From UBA7803 sp041686955 (lineage in GTDB: Bacteria > Pseudomonadota > Gammaproteobacteria > Pseudomonadales > Azotimanducaceae), in contig JAWLCV010000005.1 in the NCBI GenBank assembly GCA_041686955.1, positions 1 through 64,000 of the forward strand: a DNA stretch of 64,000 nucleotides, written 5' to 3'. Positions 8,484 through 18,790 of this stretch are shown in pieces; positions within the stretch are counted from its first letter, which is position 1, and each line of letters starts with the position of its first letter. The position numbers and the translations under genes were made by a program. Under the pieces are notes generated by a model. It made no database searches, was not told the origin of the DNA, and saw only the letters and a program-made list of their open reading frames with translations.

Positions 8484-9683
8484 ATGATTCCAGGCGCCCG
8501 ACCACGGGGTTCCCGTCTGCTCCTCGTTCTTCTGCTCGCGTTCAGTGGCCTCGAGGCGGCCGCCCAGCCGCAGCGGGCCCGGGACCTCGGGGTCGCCGTG
8601 GGCGTTTTCCCCACCGGCGAGCACAATGCCATCACCGACGTAGCCGGCGTGCGCGTCGGCCACTCCACCCTCATCGAAGGTGACGACATCCGCACCGGAG
8701 TGACCGCCATCATCCCGGCGCCGGGCAACCTCTACACCCACCCGGTGCCGGCCTGGATCCACGTGGGCAACGGCTACGGCAAGCTGATCGGCGAGACACA
8801 GGTACGGGAGTTCGGCGAGATCGAAACCCCCATCCTGCTCACCTGCACCATGTGCGTGTGGCGCGCGGCCCAGGGCCTGGTGGCATGGATGTACGACCAG
8901 CCGGGAATGGGCGAGCACACCCTGAACCCCGTGGTGGGGGAGACCAACGATTCCCGGGTCAACAACATGTGGGCGGAAGCGGTGGGCCTCAGCCACGTGT
9001 TCGAGGCGCTGAACAACGCCACCGACGGGCCGGTGCTCGAGGGCACCATCGGCGCCGGCACCGGCACCCAGGCGTTCGGCTGGAAGGGCGGCATCGGCAC
9101 CAGCTCGCGGCGGCTGCCGCGGCAGCTCGGCGGCTGGACGGTGGGCGTGCTGGTGCAGACCAACTTCGGCGGCGATCTCACCATCAACAGCGCTCCGGTG
9201 GGCCGGGAGCTGGGCCAGTTCCCCTACCAGCACGCCCTGACGGGGCACGATCCCGCCGACGACCGGGAAGACGGCTCCATCATGATCGTGCTGGCCACCG
9301 ACGCGCCCCTGGACGCCCGCAGCCTGGACCGGCTCTCCCGCCGCGCCATCATGGGCCTGGCCCGCACCGGCTCCTTCGCCCATAACGGCTCCGGCGACTA
9401 CGTCATCGCCTTCTCCACCCATCCGAAGCTGCGCCGCCCCCGTCTGTCCGAAAAGCCGGTGGAGACGCCCTCCCTGGTGAACGCGGCCATGTCGCCGCTG
9501 TTCGCCGCCACCGCCGAAGCCACCGAGGAAGCGGTGTACAACGCCCTGTTCACCGCCACGGCCGTGAGCAGCAGCCGGGGCACCCTGAAAGCCATACCCC
9601 AGGACGAGGTGCTGCGCATCCTGCGCAAGTACAACAGCCTGTACTGGGGATCCCACCTGCCGCCGGGGCGGCCCGAGCCGTGA
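8484..9683 (+). CDS. P1 family (DmpA/S58) self-processing aminopeptidase, secreted
   Basis: 399 residues from ATG 8484, preceded by GAAGG at 8470-8474. A signal peptide (about 1-27, hydrophobic core LLLVLLLAF, AAAQ end) indicates export. The P1/DmpA/BapA family autocleaves between Gly and Ser; the matching site is DGSIMIVLATDAPL with Ser265. Other conserved pieces are GVRVGHSTL, GTGTQAFGWKGGIGTSSR and the QTNFGG segment. Family members are N-terminal-nucleophile aminopeptidases, some cleaving D-Ala or beta-amino acid peptides. Pairing with divergent ggt, another periplasmic amide hydrolase of the same general type, suggests a peptide-scavenging role, by inference. Confidence 0.88.
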   Translation: MIPGARPRGSRLLLVLLLAFSGLEAAAQPQRARDLGVAVGVFPTGEHNAITDVAGVRVGHSTLIEGDDIRTGVTAIIPAPGNLYTHPVPAWIHVGNGYGKLIGETQVREFGEIETPILLTCTMCVWRAAQGLVAWMYDQPGMGEHTLNPVVGETNDSRVNNMWAEAVGLSHVFEALNNATDGPVLEGTIGAGTGTQAFGWKGGIGTSSRRLPRQLGGWTVGVLVQTNFGGDLTINSAPVGRELGQFPYQHALTGHDPADDREDGSIMIVLATDAPLDARSLDRLSRRAIMGLARTGSFAHNGSGDYVIAFSTHPKLRRPRLSEKPVETPSLVNAAMSPLFAATAEATEEAVYNALFTATAVSSSRGTLKAIPQDEVLRILRKYNSLYWGSHLPPGRPEP

Positions 9684-9705
9684 CCGCCCCGGCCGAGGAG
9701 CAGCC

Positions 9706-10287
9706 ATGAAGCCACCGAGCCGTTTCGACCTGCCGAACCTCACCGAGCTGCCGGACGACATCCGCGGACGCATCGAAGCCGTGCAGGAGAAGTCCGGCTT
9801 CGTGCCCAACGTGTTCCTCGTCCTGGCCCGCAGACCGGACGAGTTCCGCGCCTTCTTCGCCTATCACGACGCGCTGATGGAACGCTCCGGCGGGCTCTCC
9901 AAGGCCGAGCGGGAGATGATCGTAGTGGCCACCAGCGCCGCCAACGACTGCAGTTACTGCGTCGTCGCCCACGGCGCCATCCTGCGCATTCACGCCAGGA
10001 ACCCGCGCATCGCCGACCAGATCGCCGCCAACTACCGGGATGCCGAGATCACCCCGCGCCAGCGCGCCATGCTCGATTTCGCCGTGAACCTGGCCCTCGA
10101 GCCGCAGACCGTGGAGGACGCGGATCACCAGCGCCTGCGGGACGCCGGCTTCGACGACGAGGACATCTGGGACATCGGCGCCATCACCGGCCTGTTCGCC
10201 CTGTCGAACCGAATGGCGCACCTGACGCGGATGACTCCGAACGAGGAGTTCTACCTCATGGGCCGGGTGCCGCGCTCCGGCACCTGA
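9706..10287 (+). CDS. Peroxidase-related AhpD-like (carboxymuconolactone decarboxylase family) protein
   Basis: 193 residues. The AhpD-type redox motif is present as Cys82-Ser-Tyr-Cys85 followed by His89 in CSYCVVAHG, with the preceding LSKAEREMIVVATSAAN helix typical of the family. Both cysteines and the histidine are intact, so thiol-dependent peroxidase activity is plausible. It begins 23 bases after the P1 peptidase and may be co-transcribed. The length matches the peroxidase-related subfamily rather than the shorter carboxymuconolactone decarboxylases. Confidence 0.85.
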   Translation: MKPPSRFDLPNLTELPDDIRGRIEAVQEKSGFVPNVFLVLARRPDEFRAFFAYHDALMERSGGLSKAEREMIVVATSAANDCSYCVVAHGAILRIHARNPRIADQIAANYRDAEITPRQRAMLDFAVNLALEPQTVEDADHQRLRDAGFDDEDIWDIGAITGLFALSNRMAHLTRMTPNEEFYLMGRVPRSGT

Positions 10288-10370
10288 GCCCGAGCTGCGC
10301 CGGCACCCGCTTTCACCACCGTAGACCCTGGGTTATGGTGGCGAACCGCAATACGGCTCGGGAGTGCGAC

Positions 10371-11294
10371 GTGCCACTGGACCAGCAGACCAAGAACATC
10401 CTCGATGCCCTGGAGACGCTGGGCATGAAAGACCTGGCGGATCTGACGCCGGAGGAGGCCCGCAACCTTCAGCTCACGCCGCCGCCCGAGGTTCCCACGC
10501 CCGTCGCCGACGTGGAGCATCGCGTCATCCCCGGTCCGGACGAGGACATCGAGCTGCGCATCTACACGCCGCCGGCACCGGCCCTGGCCGGCGCGCTGGT
10601 CTACTTTCACGGCGGCGGCTGGGTGATCGGCGATCTCGACAGTCACGACGAGACCTGCCGCCGGCTGTGCAGCGGCACACGGGTGAAGGTGGTGGCCGTG
10701 CACTACCGGCGCGCCCCGGAAACCACCTACCCCGGCGCCGCCGAAGACTGCTACGCCGCCACCGTCTGGGTGGCGGAGAACGCCGCCGCGCTCGGCATCG
10801 ATCCGGCGAATATCGCCGTGGGCGGCGACAGCGCGGGCGGCAACCTGGCCGCGGCGGTGGCGCTCATGGCTCGCGATCGCGGCGGCCCGGCGCTGTGCTT
10901 TCAGCTCCTCGTCTATCCGGTCACCGCGGCCGACTTCGACACCGGGTCCTACCGACAGAACGCCGAGGGCTACCTGCTGACCCGGCGCGCCATGGAGTGG
11001 TTCTGGGATCAGTACGTGCCCGACCTCGCCCAGCGGCGCGAGCCCTATGCCGCGCCGCTGACCGCCCATTCGCTCGCGGGCCTGCCGCCCGCGCTGGTTC
11101 AGACCGCCGAGTTCGATCCGCTGCGCGACGAGGGGGAGGCGTATGCCGCCGCTCTCGAGCGGGCGGGGGTGGCTGTGACCGCCACCCGCTACGACGGGCT
11201 GATCCACGGCTTCTTCGGCATGCAGGATGCGGTGGCGGCCGCGCGGCCTGCCATGGACGAGGCGGTGAAGGCGCTCGAGCGGCACCTGGGCTGA
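10371..11294 (+). CDS. Alpha/beta hydrolase, HSL/Aes-type esterase
   Basis: 307 residues from GTG 10371. The oxyanion-hole HGGGW (80-84), nucleophile elbow GDSAG (Ser154), Asp249 in EFDPLRDEG and His279 in LIHGF form a complete hormone-sensitive-lipase-like catalytic set. It should hydrolyse short acyl esters in the cytoplasm; no signal peptide is seen. GTG 10371 is chosen over ATG 10335 because GGGAG (10360-10364) is correctly spaced and the upstream 12 residues look unconserved. Substrate unknown. Confidence 0.86.
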   Translation: MPLDQQTKNILDALETLGMKDLADLTPEEARNLQLTPPPEVPTPVADVEHRVIPGPDEDIELRIYTPPAPALAGALVYFHGGGWVIGDLDSHDETCRRLCSGTRVKVVAVHYRRAPETTYPGAAEDCYAATVWVAENAAALGIDPANIAVGGDSAGGNLAAAVALMARDRGGPALCFQLLVYPVTAADFDTGSYRQNAEGYLLTRRAMEWFWDQYVPDLAQRREPYAAPLTAHSLAGLPPALVQTAEFDPLRDEGEAYAAALERAGVAVTATRYDGLIHGFFGMQDAVAAARPAMDEAVKALERHLG

Positions 11295-11342
11295 TCCGCC
11301 GGCCTTGTTTCGAAACGCAGCATCTCCAACGGAGCCACACCC

Positions 11343-12296
11343 ATGATCTACGACAACATCCTGCAGACCATCGGCAGAACCCCCATCGTGCGGCTGAATC
11401 GCACCGGGCCGGACCACGTGGAGCTGTACGTCAAGGTGGAGTCCTTCAACCCGCTCGGCTCGGTGAAGGACCGGCTGGCTTACGCCATCGTCCGCGATGC
11501 GGAGGATTCCGGGGGCCTGGCGCCCGGCCAGACGGTGGTGGAAGCCACCTCGGGCAACACGGGCATCGCGCTGGCCATGGTCTGCGCCGCCACCGGCCAT
11601 CCCTTCGTGGCCACCATGGTGGAAACGTTCTCCATCGAACGGCGCAAGATCATGCGCGCGCTCGGCGCCAAGGTCATCCTCACCCCCGCGGCGGAGCGCG
11701 GCACCGGGATGGTGCGCAGGGCCGAGGAGTTGGCCGAGAAGCACGGATGGTTCCTGGCGCGGCAGTTCGAGAATCCCGCCAACCCGGCCTATCACGCCTC
11801 CACCACCGGCCCCGAGATCCTTCAGGACTTCGCCGGCCGGCGCCTGGATTTCTGGGTCACGGGCTGGGGCACCGGCGGCACCTTGAGCGGAGCCGGCCGG
11901 GTGCTGAAGGCGGCCCGGCCCGATCTCCAGGTCATCGCCGCGGAACCGGAGCAGGCGTCCCTGCTCGCCGGCGGCGAGTGGAGCCCGCACATGATTCAGG
12001 GCTGGACCCCGGACTTCGTTCCCGAGGTGCTCGACCGCAGCGTGGCCGACAAGATCGTGCCGGTGAACCAGACGGTGGCCCGGGACACGGCGCTGGCACT
12101 GGCCCGCAACGAAGGCATCTTCGTCGGCGTATCGGCCGGCGCCACCCTGGCGGCCGCGTTGACCGAGGCGGAACAGGCGCCCGCCGGCAGCGTGTTCTGC
12201 GTCATGCTCCCGGACACCGGGGAGCGTTACCTGTCCACCTTCCTGTTCGAAGGCATCAACGAGGGCTCGGACGACGACTGGCTGGACACGCTCTAG
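11343..12296 (+). CDS. Cysteine synthase family PLP enzyme (CysK/CysM)
   Basis: 317 residues of the fold-type II cysteine synthase family. Lys42 in NPLGSVKDR binds PLP; TSGNTG (69-74) is the substrate loop and GWGTGGTLSG the phosphate-binding loop. The enzyme makes L-cysteine from O-acetylserine (or O-phosphoserine or thiosulfate in some branches) and sulfide. The METFS segment in the middle and an acidic tail ending in NEGSDDDWLDTL do not by themselves settle CysK versus CysM. An ACGGAG-type ribosome-binding site lies shortly before ATG 11343. Confidence 0.88.
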   Translation: MIYDNILQTIGRTPIVRLNRTGPDHVELYVKVESFNPLGSVKDRLAYAIVRDAEDSGGLAPGQTVVEATSGNTGIALAMVCAATGHPFVATMVETFSIERRKIMRALGAKVILTPAAERGTGMVRRAEELAEKHGWFLARQFENPANPAYHASTTGPEILQDFAGRRLDFWVTGWGTGGTLSGAGRVLKAARPDLQVIAAEPEQASLLAGGEWSPHMIQGWTPDFVPEVLDRSVADKIVPVNQTVARDTALALARNEGIFVGVSAGATLAAALTEAEQAPAGSVFCVMLPDTGERYLSTFLFEGINEGSDDDWLDTL

Positions 12297-12322
12297 CAGT
12301 TAGGATCCGGCTCACAGGAATC

Positions 12323-12344
12323 GCGGCGTCGGCGGCGACGCCGC
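12323..12344 (+). terminator. GC-rich hairpin after the cysteine synthase gene
   Basis: Inverted repeat GCGGCGTC / GACGCCGC with a 6-base loop, 27 bases after the stop codon. It lacks a T-run, so it may be a weak terminator or an mRNA 3'-stabilising stem. Confidence 0.35.
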
Positions 12345-12395
12345 CGGGCCGCAATCCCTACCCGGGCCGCCCGCGCCGATGCAAAAGTCGCTGTC

Positions 12396-12863
12396 ATGGA
12401 TCGTCCCCGGCAGCACTGCGGCCGCGCGCTTCTGCTCATCCTGCCCTGGCTGGGCCTTGCCGGCGCCGCTCCCGTGTACCGTTGCCACGGCGACGGGCAG
12501 CCCCCGGTGTTCAGCCAGTACCCGTGTGAGACCACACCCGGCGAAGGCGCCCGAATCCAACCCGTGCAGCCGGCCCAGACGGTGCAGATCCCGGCGCTCT
12601 CGGCCGCGGAGCGGGCGCGGCTGCAGAGCCTCGAGCAGCAGCGGGCGGCGCTTCGGGGCGAGCGGGCCCGTGCGCGCGCGAAGGCCGCCCGGCTGGCGCA
12701 GCGGCAACGGCAGGAACGGGCAGAGCGCTGCCGGCAGGCGAAGGCAGCCCAGGCCGCACTGGCCCGGCAGCGCCGCAAGGGCTACGGGCTCGACCAGGCA
12801 CGCGAGCTGGATCGGCAGGAGGCGGCGCTAGACGCCGAGCTGCGGGAAAGCTGCCGAGGGTGA
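12396..12863 (+). CDS. Secreted DUF4124-like protein with helical C-terminal region
   Basis: 155 residues. A signal peptide (about 1-25, LLLILPWLGLAGAAP) precedes YRCHGDGQPPVFSQYPC, which resembles the short DUF4124 domain with its paired cysteines. The rest (about 65-150) is an Arg/Ala/Gln-rich, probably coiled-coil helix with two more cysteines (RCRQ and ESCRG). DUF4124 proteins are periplasmic and of unknown function. No partner is evident next to it; it converges on groL. Confidence 0.7.
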   Translation: MDRPRQHCGRALLLILPWLGLAGAAPVYRCHGDGQPPVFSQYPCETTPGEGARIQPVQPAQTVQIPALSAAERARLQSLEQQRAALRGERARARAKAARLAQRQRQERAERCRQAKAAQAALARQRRKGYGLDQARELDRQEAALDAELRESCRG

Positions 12864-12871
12864 GATGGGGA

Positions 12872-12897
12872 AACCGGCGCCCCGCGGGGCGCCGGTT
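12872..12897. terminator. Perfect 12-bp hairpin between convergent genes
   Basis: AACCGGCGCCCC and its exact reverse complement are separated by 2 bases (in practice a 4-base or larger loop) in the 45-bp gap between the DUF4124-like gene and the end of groL. It can act from both sides, but no T-tract follows on either strand. Confidence 0.55.
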
Positions 12898-12908
12898 CGG
12901 GGGCAGGC

Positions 12909-14537
<1,629 letters not shown>

Positions 14538-14555
14538 TGTCTTCTGACTTCCCTT

Positions 14556-14843
14556 CTAGTTGATGATCGCGAGGATGTCGGATTCCTTCAGAACCACGAG
14601 CTCCTCGCCGTCGACGTTGACCTCGCTGCCGGCGTATTTGCCGAACAGCACCGCATCGCCCGGGGTCACCGAAAGCGCCCGGATCTGCCCCGTCTCGAGC
14701 GGCTCGCCGGGTCCAACCGCAAGCACCTCACCGCGTTGCGGCTTTTCCTTGGCGTTGTCGGGAATCACGATGCCGCCTGCGGAGCGGGACTCCTCGTCCC
14801 AGCGCCGGATCAGCACCCGGTCGTGCAGAGGTTTGAGCTTCAT
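14556..14843 (-). CDS. groS: Co-chaperonin GroES
   Basis: 95 residues, standard Hsp10 length. It starts KLKPLHDRVLIRR, contains the mobile-loop region ESRSAGGIVIPDNAKEK and ends ESDILAII(N). It caps the GroEL ring. It is the first gene of the groSL operon, reads from a sigma-32 type promoter at 14922-14947, and has a GAGGAGA ribosome-binding site a few bases before the ATG. Confidence 0.97.
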   Translation of the reverse strand: MKLKPLHDRVLIRRWDEESRSAGGIVIPDNAKEKPQRGEVLAVGPGEPLETGQIRALSVTPGDAVLFGKYAGSEVNVDGEELVVLKESDILAIIN

Positions 14844-14921
14844 CTCGTCTCCTCGAAGAGGGTTGAACAGCGAACTCGCGGCGCCGGCGGCAGCAGGTGC
14901 CGCGGCCCCAGCGCGCGCTTC

Positions 14922-14947
14922 ATAGGGGCGTTCGTGAAGTTTTCAAG
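14922..14947 (-). promoter_or_regulatory. Sigma-32 (RpoH) heat-shock promoter of groSL
   Basis: Reading on the minus strand, CTTGAAA (14947-14941) and CCCCTAT (14928-14922) are separated by 12 bases, the same spacing as in the Escherichia coli groE promoter (CTTGAA, 13, CCCCAT). The match to the sigma-32 consensus is close to complete, and the -10 element lies about 80 bases upstream of the groS ATG. This indicates heat-shock induction independent of the ectoine genes just upstream. Confidence 0.88.
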
Positions 14948-14958
14948 GGGGGCGGCGT

Positions 14959-14978
14959 GCCCGCGGCCATGCGCGGGC
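14959..14978 (-). terminator. Hairpin after the aspartokinase gene
   Basis: GCCCGCG / CGCGGGC (7 bp, 6-base loop) lies 36 bases beyond the stop of the ectoine-operon aspartokinase and just upstream of the groSL sigma-32 promoter. Position suggests that it separates the two operons, although no T-run follows. Confidence 0.35.
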
Positions 14979-14983
14979 GGGGG

Positions 14984-15011
14984 GCGAAGGCCTCCGGGCG
15001 AAGGCCTCCGG
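14984..15011. repeat. 14-bp perfect tandem duplication
   Basis: GCGAAGGCCTCCGG occurs twice back to back (14984-14997 and 14998-15011) directly after the aspartokinase stop codon. It looks like a small local duplication; AGGCCT inside it is also palindromic. Confidence 0.9.
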
Positions 15012-15013
15012 AC

Positions 15014-16486
15014 TCAGGCCACGTTGGCGGTGCCGGCGTCCATGGCGGCCGGATGCTCCTCCACGGCCCGCTCGTGCAGGGCCACGGTGGCGGCCTTCAT
15101 GTCCTTCTCGTCCACCACGAACTTGATGTCCACCGCCCGCATGGACTGGTGCACGGCCAGCACGTTGATGCCGGCCTCCGCCAGGGCGGAGACGCAGTTG
15201 GAGAGCAGGCCGGAGACGTCCAGATTGCTGCCCACGGCGGCGACGATGCCCACCCGGCGCACCGTGACCGTGGCGTTGGGAAAGGCCTCCTCCAGGTCAC
15301 GCTCGATGCGCTTGACGTTCTTCAGGCTCGTCGCCAGGTAATAGGTGATGGAGTTGGCGTTGCTCTCCCGGGTGACCGTGCGCAGCTTGTAGCGGTCGAG
15401 AATCTTCTGGATCCCCGAAGCGTGCCCCGACCGGTCGACGATGTCGTGACTGAAGAACTCCACCGCGTAGACGCCCCGGCGCCCGGCGACGATCTCCACC
15501 CGCGGCTCGGCGGACTGGTACTCGGCCTCGATGAGCGTGCCCGCATGGTGAGGCTCGAAGCTGTGACGGACTCGCAGCGGAATGGCCGCCCGGCGCAGAC
15601 ACTGAGCCGCGCCGGGATGGACCGCCTCCATGCCCAGCACCGAAAGCTGATCCGCCACGTCGTAATTGGTGCGGCCGATGGCCACCGCCTTGTCGACGCC
15701 CACCACCTTGGGGTCGGCGCTGCACAGGTGGTACTCCTTGTGGATGATCGCCTCCCGCGCGCCGGTCACCGCCGCCATCCGGCTGAAGGTGATCTCGCTG
15801 TAACCCCGGTCGTAGGTGTTCATGAGCCCTTCGGAACACTTGGCGTAGCCCGTGCAGATGGGCAGCTCGCGGCTGAGGTCCACCTCACCGATCTTGCGGC
15901 GCAGATAATCCTCGAGGGGCAGGATGTCGGGCTCGCCCCAGCCGGACAGGTCCACGAGCCGGGCGTTGACGCCGCGACGCCTGAGCAGCAGCGCCGTGTT
16001 GTGGGCGCTGTGCACCTCGCCCAGGGCGGCCAGCATCTCGCGCACCGTGCCGAGGTGCGCATCCAGACGGAAATGGCCGGAGGAACACAGGCTCTGCAGA
16101 TCCTCCAGGCTCCTGCGCACCTCGTGGACGCGCCCGACGATGAAGGCATCGGCCTCCTCCCGATCGTCGGCGTTCTCGAAGATGGCGGCGTTCAGCCTGC
16201 ACATGTGGGCCAGGGTGTTCTCCAGCGCCTGCTCCCACAGCCCGTCCTCTTCGCTTTCGTCGAACAGGGCGTACACCCCCGGATCGCCCGAGTGCTTGTG
16301 CTCGAGCAGCATGTCCGTGACCCCGGCGTAGGCGGAGACCACGAAGATCCGCTGATAGAGCTCGCTGCCGCGCAGATCGTTGATGAGCACCGACCGCATC
16401 AGTTCCTCCACCCGGGACATGGAGGTGCCGCCGATCTTTTCGACGGTGTGCTGGCGCAACTGCTTTGTGCTTTCCTCGTTCGGCAT
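15014..16486 (-). CDS. ask: Ectoine-operon aspartate kinase (Ask_Ect)
   Basis: 490 residues from ATG 16486. The N-terminus shows the aspartokinase motif EKIGGTSM, then FVVSAYAGVTD, and the C-terminal part carries two ACT-like segments (IVAAVGSNLDVSGLLSNCVSAL region and the AGINVLAVHQS strand). It phosphorylates aspartate, the first step towards L-aspartate-semialdehyde, precursor of ectoine. Aspartokinases encoded after ectC form a distinct, feedback-insensitive class, and its position here fits that class. ectC ends at 16492, so the genes are coupled; a TTG at 16495 overlapping the ectC stop is an alternative start, but GAGG precedes the ATG. Confidence 0.93.
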   Translation of the reverse strand: MPNEESTKQLRQHTVEKIGGTSMSRVEELMRSVLINDLRGSELYQRIFVVSAYAGVTDMLLEHKHSGDPGVYALFDESEEDGLWEQALENTLAHMCRLNAAIFENADDREEADAFIVGRVHEVRRSLEDLQSLCSSGHFRLDAHLGTVREMLAALGEVHSAHNTALLLRRRGVNARLVDLSGWGEPDILPLEDYLRRKIGEVDLSRELPICTGYAKCSEGLMNTYDRGYSEITFSRMAAVTGAREAIIHKEYHLCSADPKVVGVDKAVAIGRTNYDVADQLSVLGMEAVHPGAAQCLRRAAIPLRVRHSFEPHHAGTLIEAEYQSAEPRVEIVAGRRGVYAVEFFSHDIVDRSGHASGIQKILDRYKLRTVTRESNANSITYYLATSLKNVKRIERDLEEAFPNATVTVRRVGIVAAVGSNLDVSGLLSNCVSALAEAGINVLAVHQSMRAVDIKFVVDEKDMKAATVALHERAVEEHPAAMDAGTANVA

Positions 16487-16491
16487 GTACC

Positions 16492-16890
16492 TCAACCCGT
16501 GACTTCCTCCGCATCCAGTACGTAGGCGCCGTCCGCGTCGTGGACCTCCGTGCCGCGCAGGGCCGGGTTGAACACGCAGGCGACGACGAAGTCCTCCTCG
16601 ACGCGCAGCACGTGGCGGTCGTGCTCGTTCAACGCATAGAGCGTGCCGGGCTCGATCAGGTGCTTCTCACCAGTGGCCTTGTCCTCGATCTCCGCCCGTC
16701 CGGAAATGCAGTACACCGACTCGAGGTGGTGCTTGTACCACATGTGCGTCTCGGTGCCCGCGTACAGGGTGGTGATGTGGAACGAGAACCCCATGGCGTC
16801 GCTGGCGAGCAGCAGCCGGACGCTGTCCCAGTTCTCTGTCTTGGTATGGCGCGCTGTGTCGCGCGCTTCGGATAGCTTGCGAATGAGCAT
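16492..16890 (-). CDS. ectC: L-ectoine synthase
   Basis: 132 residues, the usual length for this cupin enzyme. The start MLIRKLSEARDT, the WDSVRLLLASDAMGFSFH region, and the metal-site strands TETHMWYKHHLESVYCI and PGTLYALNEHDRHVLR are characteristic. It cyclises N-gamma-acetyl-diaminobutyrate to ectoine, the compatible solute. ATG lies 2 bases after the ectB stop, so translation is coupled. Confidence 0.97.
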   Translation of the reverse strand: MLIRKLSEARDTARHTKTENWDSVRLLLASDAMGFSFHITTLYAGTETHMWYKHHLESVYCISGRAEIEDKATGEKHLIEPGTLYALNEHDRHVLRVEEDFVVACVFNPALRGTEVHDADGAYVLDAEEVTG

Positions 16891-16892
16891 GT

Positions 16893-18155
16893 TCAGGATA
16901 CCTGCTTGAAGTTCCGGCCCATCGCCTTGGCGACGGACTCCTCGATGATGTCGAGGCCTTTGCCGAGCTCCTCCCGGCTGATGGTGAGGGGACAGAACAG
17001 CTTCACCACCTCGTCCTCCGGACCCGCCGTCTCGATGATGAGACCGCGCTCCAGGGCGTGGGCGCTCACCCGCGAGGCCACGTCGCCGCTCGGCATGGTC
17101 AGGCCCTGCATCAACCCGCGGCCGCAGACCTCCAGCTTGTGCCGGCGGGCCACGGTGGCGAGCCGCTCCCGCACCAGCTCGGCCTTCTCGCGGACCTCCC
17201 GGGCGAAGCCGTCGTCCTTCCAGAAGTGCTCCAGGGCTGCGGTGGCGGTGACGAAGGCGTGGTTGTTGCCGCGGAAGGTGCCGTTGTGCTCGCCGGGCAG
17301 CCACTCGTCCAGCTCGGGACGGATCAGCGTGACCGCCAGAGGCAGCCCCATGCCGGAGAGCGACTTGGAGAGCGTGACGATGTCCGGGCGGATGCCCGCG
17401 GGCTCGAAGCTGAAGAAGGTGCCCGTGCGCCCACAGCCCGCCTGAATGTCGTCGACGATGAGCAGAATCTCCCGCTCGCGGCAGATCCGCTCCAGGCGCT
17501 TGAGCCAGCGGTCGCTGGCCACATTGAGGCCGCCCTCGCCCTGCACCGTCTCGACGATCACCGCCGCAGGCAGGGCCAGGCCGCTGCTGTTGTCGTCGAG
17601 CAGCTTCTCGAAGTAGTCCAGGGTGTCCATGTCGTCACCCAGGTAACCCGCGTACGGCACCCGGAAGGTGCCCCCCAGGGAGACGCCGGCCGCGCCGCGA
17701 TGATGCTCGTTGCCGGTGACCGCCAGAGCCCCCAGGGACACCCCGTGAAAGCCGTTGGTGAAGCTGACGACGGTTTCGCGGCCCGTCACCTTGCGCGCGA
17801 TCTTCAGCGCCGCTTCCACGGCGTTGGTGCCGGTGGGTCCGGGGAACTGCACGCGGTAGGACAGGCCCCGGGGCTCCAGCACGTACCGCTGAAGTGCCTC
17901 GAGAAAATCCGCCTTCGCCTGGGTGTGCAGGTCCAGCGAGTGGGTGATGCCGTCGGCGCTGATGTAGTCGATCAGCTTCTGCTTGAGGTACGGGTGGTTG
18001 TGCCCGTAGTTCAGTGACCCGGCGCCGCTCAGAAAGTCCAGGTAGGCATTGCCCTCGACATCGTAGACGTAGGAGCCCGCGGCTCGGGTGAAGATGGCCG
18101 GAATCGACCGGGCGTAGCTCTGCACGGAGGATTCCATCTTGTCGAATACGCTCAT
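16893..18155 (-). CDS. ectB: Diaminobutyrate-2-oxoglutarate transaminase
   Basis: 420-residue class III aminotransferase. Recognised from MSVFDKMESSVQSYAR, FLSGAGSLNYGHNHP, FPGPTGTNAVEAALKIARK, the DDIQAGCGRTGTFFSFE segment and the PLP lysine in LSKSLSGMGLPLA. It converts aspartate semialdehyde plus glutamate to L-2,4-diaminobutyrate, the first committed ectoine step. The start is fixed by the conserved MSVF N-terminus. 74 bases separate it from ectA. Confidence 0.97.
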   Translation of the reverse strand: MSVFDKMESSVQSYARSIPAIFTRAAGSYVYDVEGNAYLDFLSGAGSLNYGHNHPYLKQKLIDYISADGITHSLDLHTQAKADFLEALQRYVLEPRGLSYRVQFPGPTGTNAVEAALKIARKVTGRETVVSFTNGFHGVSLGALAVTGNEHHRGAAGVSLGGTFRVPYAGYLGDDMDTLDYFEKLLDDNSSGLALPAAVIVETVQGEGGLNVASDRWLKRLERICREREILLIVDDIQAGCGRTGTFFSFEPAGIRPDIVTLSKSLSGMGLPLAVTLIRPELDEWLPGEHNGTFRGNNHAFVTATAALEHFWKDDGFAREVREKAELVRERLATVARRHKLEVCGRGLMQGLTMPSGDVASRVSAHALERGLIIETAGPEDEVVKLFCPLTISREELGKGLDIIEESVAKAMGRNFKQVS

Positions 18156-18229
18156 GGGGTGGTTCCCTTTCTCTCTCGTCGTTCGCATGGGTTTGCAGGC
18201 TCGCGGACCGACCGCGGGGCCCGTGAAGC

Positions 18230-18772
18230 TCAGGGGCGGAACGGCCCGATGCGCAGCAGCATCTCGTCGCCGTGGGCGCCGGCGAAGTGCCGGTCCCGGG
18301 AGAACAGCAGCGACTGCTCGGTGGGCGCGTTCCTGGCGTCGGCGAACTTCTGAAACGCCTTCCAGGAAGCCTCGTTGCCGGGCTCGATGGTGGTCTCCAT
18401 CCATCGCACCCCGCGGCAGAAATCACGGTCGACGATCTCGTCCATCATCCGGGTGGCCAGGCGGCGGCCGCGGGCCTGCTCGTGCACCGCCACCTGCCAG
18501 ATGAACAGGACGCCGGGGTCCCGCGGCTTCAGATAGCCGGTGATGGAGCCGACGATCCGGCCATCCATCTCGGCCACCACCGCGGTGTCCGCGAAGTGGG
18601 TGACCTGGAGCAGGTTGCAATACCGGGAGTTCCGGTCGAGCGGCGGACACGCGGCGATGAGGTCGTGGAGCGCCGGACCGTCGTCGGCATTCGGGACCCG
18701 GAGGAGGATGTCGGTTTCCGCTTCCCCTCCGGCCGTCTCGCCCTTGTGCTTCGCTTGATTCATGTTTCGCAT
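18230..18772 (-). CDS. ectA: L-2,4-diaminobutyrate N-acetyltransferase
   Basis: 180-residue GNAT acetyltransferase. Diagnostic pieces are PPLDRNSRYCNLLQVTHFADT, SITGYLKPRDPGVLFIWQVAVHEQARGRRLATRMM (acetyl-CoA loop) and ETTIEPGNEASWKAFQKFA. It makes N-gamma-acetyl-diaminobutyrate. ATG 18772 or 18763 are both possible; the first 15 residues are not conserved. It is the first gene of ectABC-ask and is divergent from the ectR-like regulator, with an AT-rich promoter between them. Confidence 0.96.
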   Translation of the reverse strand: MRNMNQAKHKGETAGGEAETDILLRVPNADDGPALHDLIAACPPLDRNSRYCNLLQVTHFADTAVVAEMDGRIVGSITGYLKPRDPGVLFIWQVAVHEQARGRRLATRMMDEIVDRDFCRGVRWMETTIEPGNEASWKAFQKFADARNAPTEQSLLFSRDRHFAGAHGDEMLLRIGPFRP

Positions 18773-18790
18773 ATGACTTTAGGGGTGTAT

